Of a stretch of DNA of 26,169 bases, positions 24,224 through 26,169 are shown one piece after another (the stretch's first letter is position 1; each line of letters begins with the position of its first letter). The position numbers and the translations under genes are program-made. This DNA comes from a virus. The stretch covers positions 1 to 26,169 of the IMG/VR virus record IMGVR_UViG_3300025128_000280. One strand, written 5' to 3'. The notes under the pieces were generated by a model, which was not told the origin of the DNA, did no database searches, and worked only from the letters and a program-made list of their open reading frames with translations.

Positions 24224-24327
24224 GTGAAACAATATTATTTGATATTTTAAGACTGCTTGGGATTATCGTCTGTTTCGCAGCCCCGGCTTATATCATGTTT
24301 AAATATCCGGATGATCCGGAATGGTAG
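24220..24327 (+). CDS. 35-residue single-pass membrane protein
   Basis: Starts at an ATGA overlap with the previous stop. The sequence has a short N-terminus (MSETILF), one hydrophobic segment (about 8-27, DILRLLGIIVCFAAPAYIMF) and a polar tail ending DDPEW. Translational coupling and a clear membrane helix argue that it is a real gene despite its size. Confidence 0.6.
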   Translation: MSETILFDILRLLGIIVCFAAPAYIMFKYPDDPEW

Positions 24328-24336
24328 GGAGAAACA

Positions 24337-24405
24337 ATGAACAGGTTGAAAACACTAGAAAAAGAAAACCAGACTGGTCAAGTGTGGTGGGAACAGGATC
24401 AATGA
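24337..24405 (+). CDS. 22-residue micro-ORF, coupled
   Basis: MNRLKTLEKENQTGQVWWEQ plus two residues. GGGAG lies 5 bases before the ATG (24337), and the stop overlaps the next start as ATGA. A competing frame opening at 24321 would make a 62-residue protein that runs into the next gene; I prefer the micro-ORF because of its SD and overlap. It may be a coupling leader rather than a functional peptide. Confidence 0.4.
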   Translation: MNRLKTLEKENQTGQVWWEQDQ

Positions 24406-24509
24406 ACATTAATTTTAATTTTTGGTGGACTATTTTATTTATATTATTAGGCATAATATTTTTGCCGATTTATTTATTTGACTATATTAAGGAGAAGATT
24501 AATGAATAA
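24402..24509 (+). CDS. 35-residue membrane protein
   Basis: From ATG 24402 (ATGA overlap): a polar start MNINFNF, a strong hydrophobic helix (about 8-27, WWTILFILLGIIFLPIYLFD) and a charged tail YIKEKINE. This is the second 35-residue single-pass protein within 200 bases. If instead translation starts at ATG 24321 in the same frame, the protein has a 27-residue basic extension. The stop lies within the next gene's start region. Confidence 0.6.
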   Translation: MNINFNFWWTILFILLGIIFLPIYLFDYIKEKINE

Positions 24510-24924
24510 AAAGAGAGTAGTTATATGCTGCACAATAGGAGTAGGTCTTTTAATTTTCGGAGGGGTAAATTTCGAACTTTACGGGATTGACTCAAACATT
24601 AAAGCCCTGGCGGTTGCTTTGAGTTTAACTTTGGGATTGGTCCTCCCGATTTATGGGTTTACTGGGATGGGACTAGATAATAAAACAACAGCTAACAATG
24701 GGGAGAAACCAATGGCTAAAAAAGAAAAGAAAGAAAACTTAATGAAAGACGAACAAGATGCGGTCTTGAGTGTTGACTTAATGAAACGAGAAAAGGAACT
24801 GGAAACCAGGCGCAAGGAGATTGAATCTTTGCTGGCAGAGGTTACGAAAGAGGAAAAGGCTGTAGAAAAACGACTTCTTGAAAAAGGTTGGGTTCAGAAA
24901 GACGGTGTTTGGGGGATAGAATAA
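24502..24924 (+). CDS. Membrane protein with coiled-coil tail; possible internal start
   Basis: 140 residues from ATG 24502, with AAGGAG about 7 bases upstream inside the preceding gene. Two hydrophobic segments (about 6-23, VVICCTIGVGLLIFGGV, and 33-54, ALAVALSLTLGLVLPIYGF) are followed by a Lys/Glu-rich coiled coil (about 70-135). An in-frame ATG at 24712 has its own SD (GGGGAG, 24700-24705) and would make a soluble 70-residue form containing only the coiled coil. No family recognised; a membrane-tethered scaffold or host-envelope effector is possible. Confidence 0.65.
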   Translation: MNKKRVVICCTIGVGLLIFGGVNFELYGIDSNIKALAVALSLTLGLVLPIYGFTGMGLDNKTTANNGEKPMAKKEKKENLMKDEQDAVLSVDLMKREKELETRRKEIESLLAEVTKEEKAVEKRLLEKGWVQKDGVWGIE

Positions 24925-25169
24925 TGGATAAATGCGAAGTAGAACAAAACGAACACCACATAAGAATTAAGGTGGGTTGTATGGAGATATATGCAGAAAG
25001 CAATGATGTGCATGATCTCATTACAGTTTACCATGCAGACAATAGTCCACTTAGGTTCGAGGATCAAAAGATTGTGGACATTGCTAATGGAGAAATATTT
25101 GATCTAAGTAAGGATCTTAGCCTCGTGAGCAAAGAAACAATAAAAGACTTGATAAAGGAAAATGCTTAG
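24924..25169 (+). CDS. Early gene, small soluble protein
   Basis: 81 residues from ATG 24924 (TAATG overlap); the longer frame to 24888 is inside the preceding gene. The first half looks like a beta sheet (HHIRIKVGCMEIYAESN, then LITVYHADNSPLRF); the second half is helical (SLVSKETIKDLIKENA). Unrecognised. Confidence 0.65.
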   Translation: MDKCEVEQNEHHIRIKVGCMEIYAESNDVHDLITVYHADNSPLRFEDQKIVDIANGEIFDLSKDLSLVSKETIKDLIKENA

Positions 25170-25275
25170 GAAAATACTGAGTCTTCCACTCAATCTGCTT
25201 GACTGGATCAGGCAGGCATGGATAAGGATTAAACGCCTACCGGTGCAAAAAATTAAACGGAACAGGCGGCTTTAA
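25162..25275 (+). CDS. 37-residue cationic amphipathic protein
   Basis: ATG 25162 with AAGGAA at 25156-25161, overlapping the previous gene by 8 bases. Most of the protein is an alternating Leu/Ile/Trp and Lys/Arg pattern (MLRKILSLPLNLLDWIRQAW, then IRIKRLPVQKIKRNRRL), giving a strongly basic amphipathic helix. It could be membrane-active or bind nucleic acid. It fills what would otherwise be a gap before the next gene. Confidence 0.5.
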   Translation: MLRKILSLPLNLLDWIRQAWIRIKRLPVQKIKRNRRL

Positions 25276-25278
25276 ATA

Positions 25279-25551
25279 ATGGACGATGCGCTACAGCGAC
25301 TGGGAAACTGGACGGAGTATCTTGATGCCACCGGGGAGTCCATGCTGACTGCGGACGGGTTCGAGGATGCTTTTATGGGGGTGTCCCTGGAATGGGGTCC
25401 GCCGAGAGCGGTGTACAGTTATGACAAGTGTGTTGAGATACTGGAAAGAGACATGAATTACGAGGAGGCGGGCGAGTACATGGAATACAATGTGGTCGGA
25501 GCCTATGTGGGCGAACAAACGCCGGTGTTTGTAAGAGAGGAGGCCCAGTGA
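25279..25551 (+). CDS. Conserved phage hypothetical protein
   Basis: 90 residues. The C-terminal half (AVYSYDKCVEILERDMNYEE, then AGEYMEYNVVGAYVGEQTPV) matches a widespread small family that I recall from phages and some bacteria, with signature Y-E-E-A-x-E-Y-x-x-x-N-V-x-G-A-Y-x-G-E-x-T-P; its function is not established to my knowledge. The last bases carry AGGAGG (25538-25543), the ribosome site for the helicase gene, and the stop overlaps that start as GTGA, so both are translated together. Confidence 0.7.
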   Translation: MDDALQRLGNWTEYLDATGESMLTADGFEDAFMGVSLEWGPPRAVYSYDKCVEILERDMNYEEAGEYMEYNVVGAYVGEQTPVFVREEAQ

Positions 25552-26169
25552 ATATTAAAGAATACCCTTTTAAAACAACACCTTACGAGCACCAACTGAA
25601 AAGTTTACAGCGGTCTTTGCACCGCCAGGAGTACGCTTACTTTCTGGAAATGGGGTTGGGCAAGTCCAAGGTGTTATTGGATAATGCGGCGATTTTATTT
25701 GATGAGGGTAAAATTGATGCGTTGGTGGTGGTCACGCCGAAAGGAAATCTCCGAAATTGGGATAAATTGGAGATTCCAAGGCATTTGCCGGAGCATGTTG
25801 AACGCAAGGTTCTGGTGTGGCAACCCAATCACACGAAACAGTGGCGCCAAGCCTATGATGAGATGGTCAAGGACGATTCGCACGGCCAACTTAATATTTT
25901 AACAATTAACGTGGAAGCGTTTTCAACGAAGAAGGGTTGTGTTTTTGTGGAGAATTTTCTCAATGTGCACCATTGTATGATGGCGGTTGATGAATCAACG
26001 CTGATTAAAAATCCCAAAGCACAGCGGACCAAGAACTTGTTGAAGCTGTCTACTTTGCCGCGTTATAAACGGATTCTGACCGGGTTTCCGGTGACTAAAG
26101 CGCCGTTGGATTTGTTCTCACAGTGCGCTTTTCTGAGCCCCAATCTTCTGGGATTCAGCAGTTATTACG
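25548..26169 (+). CDS. SNF2-family helicase-like protein, 3' end outside window
   Basis: The frame opens at GTG 25548 (strong AGGAGG 4 bases upstream, GTGA overlap) and stays open to the window end, giving 207 residues. Motifs: YEHQ (Gln16), Walker A EMGLGKS (Lys39), motif Ia VVTPKGNLRNW (61-71), motif II VDESTLIKN (Asp148-Glu149, D-E-S-T instead of D-E-A-H) and motif III ILTGFP (176-181, where LTGTP is usual). The order and spacing identify the first RecA-like domain of an SNF2-type SF2 ATPase. Phages carry such proteins in replication or early modules; they translocate on duplex DNA, and here it may help remodel DNA or aid replication. The second RecA domain is not in view. Confidence 0.88.
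   Translation, partial: MNIKEYPFKTTPYEHQLKSLQRSLHRQEYAYFLEMGLGKSKVLLDNAAILFDEGKIDALVVVTPKGNLRNWDKLEIPRHLPEHVERKVLVWQPNHTKQWRQAYDEMVKDDSHGQLNILTINVEAFSTKKGCVFVENFLNVHHCMMAVDESTLIKNPKAQRTKNLLKLSTLPRYKRILTGFPVTKAPLDLFSQCAFLSPNLLGFSSYY

Noticed and set aside
1-26169. tRNA genes, integrase, attachment sites, insertion sequences
   Set aside because: No cloverleaf-like sequence in gaps, no recombinase motif and no flanking repeat were seen. The genome is almost fully coding, leaving little room for them.

Overview
This window is a piece of a tailed double-stranded DNA phage genome (Caudoviricetes), most likely a podovirus-like phage of a marine bacterium. The sequence evidence is gene-dense DNA with one-base stop/start overlaps (TAATG, ATGA, GTGA), a lysis cassette, a block of large Gly/Gln-rich virion proteins ending in a 1911-residue internal-protein-like gene, and a complete phage replication set built on a family A DNA polymerase. 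The marine assignment is inference: several proteins carry motifs that I remember from uncultured marine phages and pelagiphages, but I could run no search. Terminase, portal, major capsid protein and endolysin are not visible and are expected outside the window.

Layout. (1) Bases 1-5380, rightward: the end of a long acidic, low-complexity fibre-like protein with YadA-like repeats, two small membrane proteins (one holin-like), a small basic protein, an overlapping Rz/Rz1-like spanin pair, a 628-residue tail-hub/stabilisation-like protein and a small partner. (2) Bases 5380-15672, rightward: five virion proteins, including one with a Thr-Pro linker encoded by a 12-base tandem repeat, and the 1911-residue protein. 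(3) Bases 15659-22958, leftward: the replication operon, transcribed in the order conserved phage protein, SSB-like protein, TOTE-type AEP primase, UvrD/Rep-like SF1 helicase, family A DNA polymerase, a 48-residue ribbon-helix-helix protein with its own promoter and operator-like palindrome, and a RecB-type PD-(D/E)XK nuclease. It meets the structural operon tail to tail with a 14-base overlap. (4) Bases 22959-23210: a divergent control region with a strong sigma70-type rightward promoter (TTGACC, 17 bases, TATACT) and a 19-base palindrome. (5) Bases 23211-26169, rightward: a string of eleven small, mostly unrecognised early-type genes, several under 40 codons, then an SNF2-family helicase cut by the window edge.

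How the parts work together (inference). Host RNA polymerase would first read the rightward small-gene cluster, whose position suits host takeover or anti-defence work. The leftward operon then supplies a replisome with no DnaB or T7 gp4-type helicase: unwinding would have to come from the UvrD-like or SNF2-like protein or from the host. The structural and lysis genes are late. Points most worth a second look are the Leu at the Pol I F762 position, the RHH gene with its palindromic promoter, the mutually exclusive RNA hairpins at the primase start, and the small-gene cluster.
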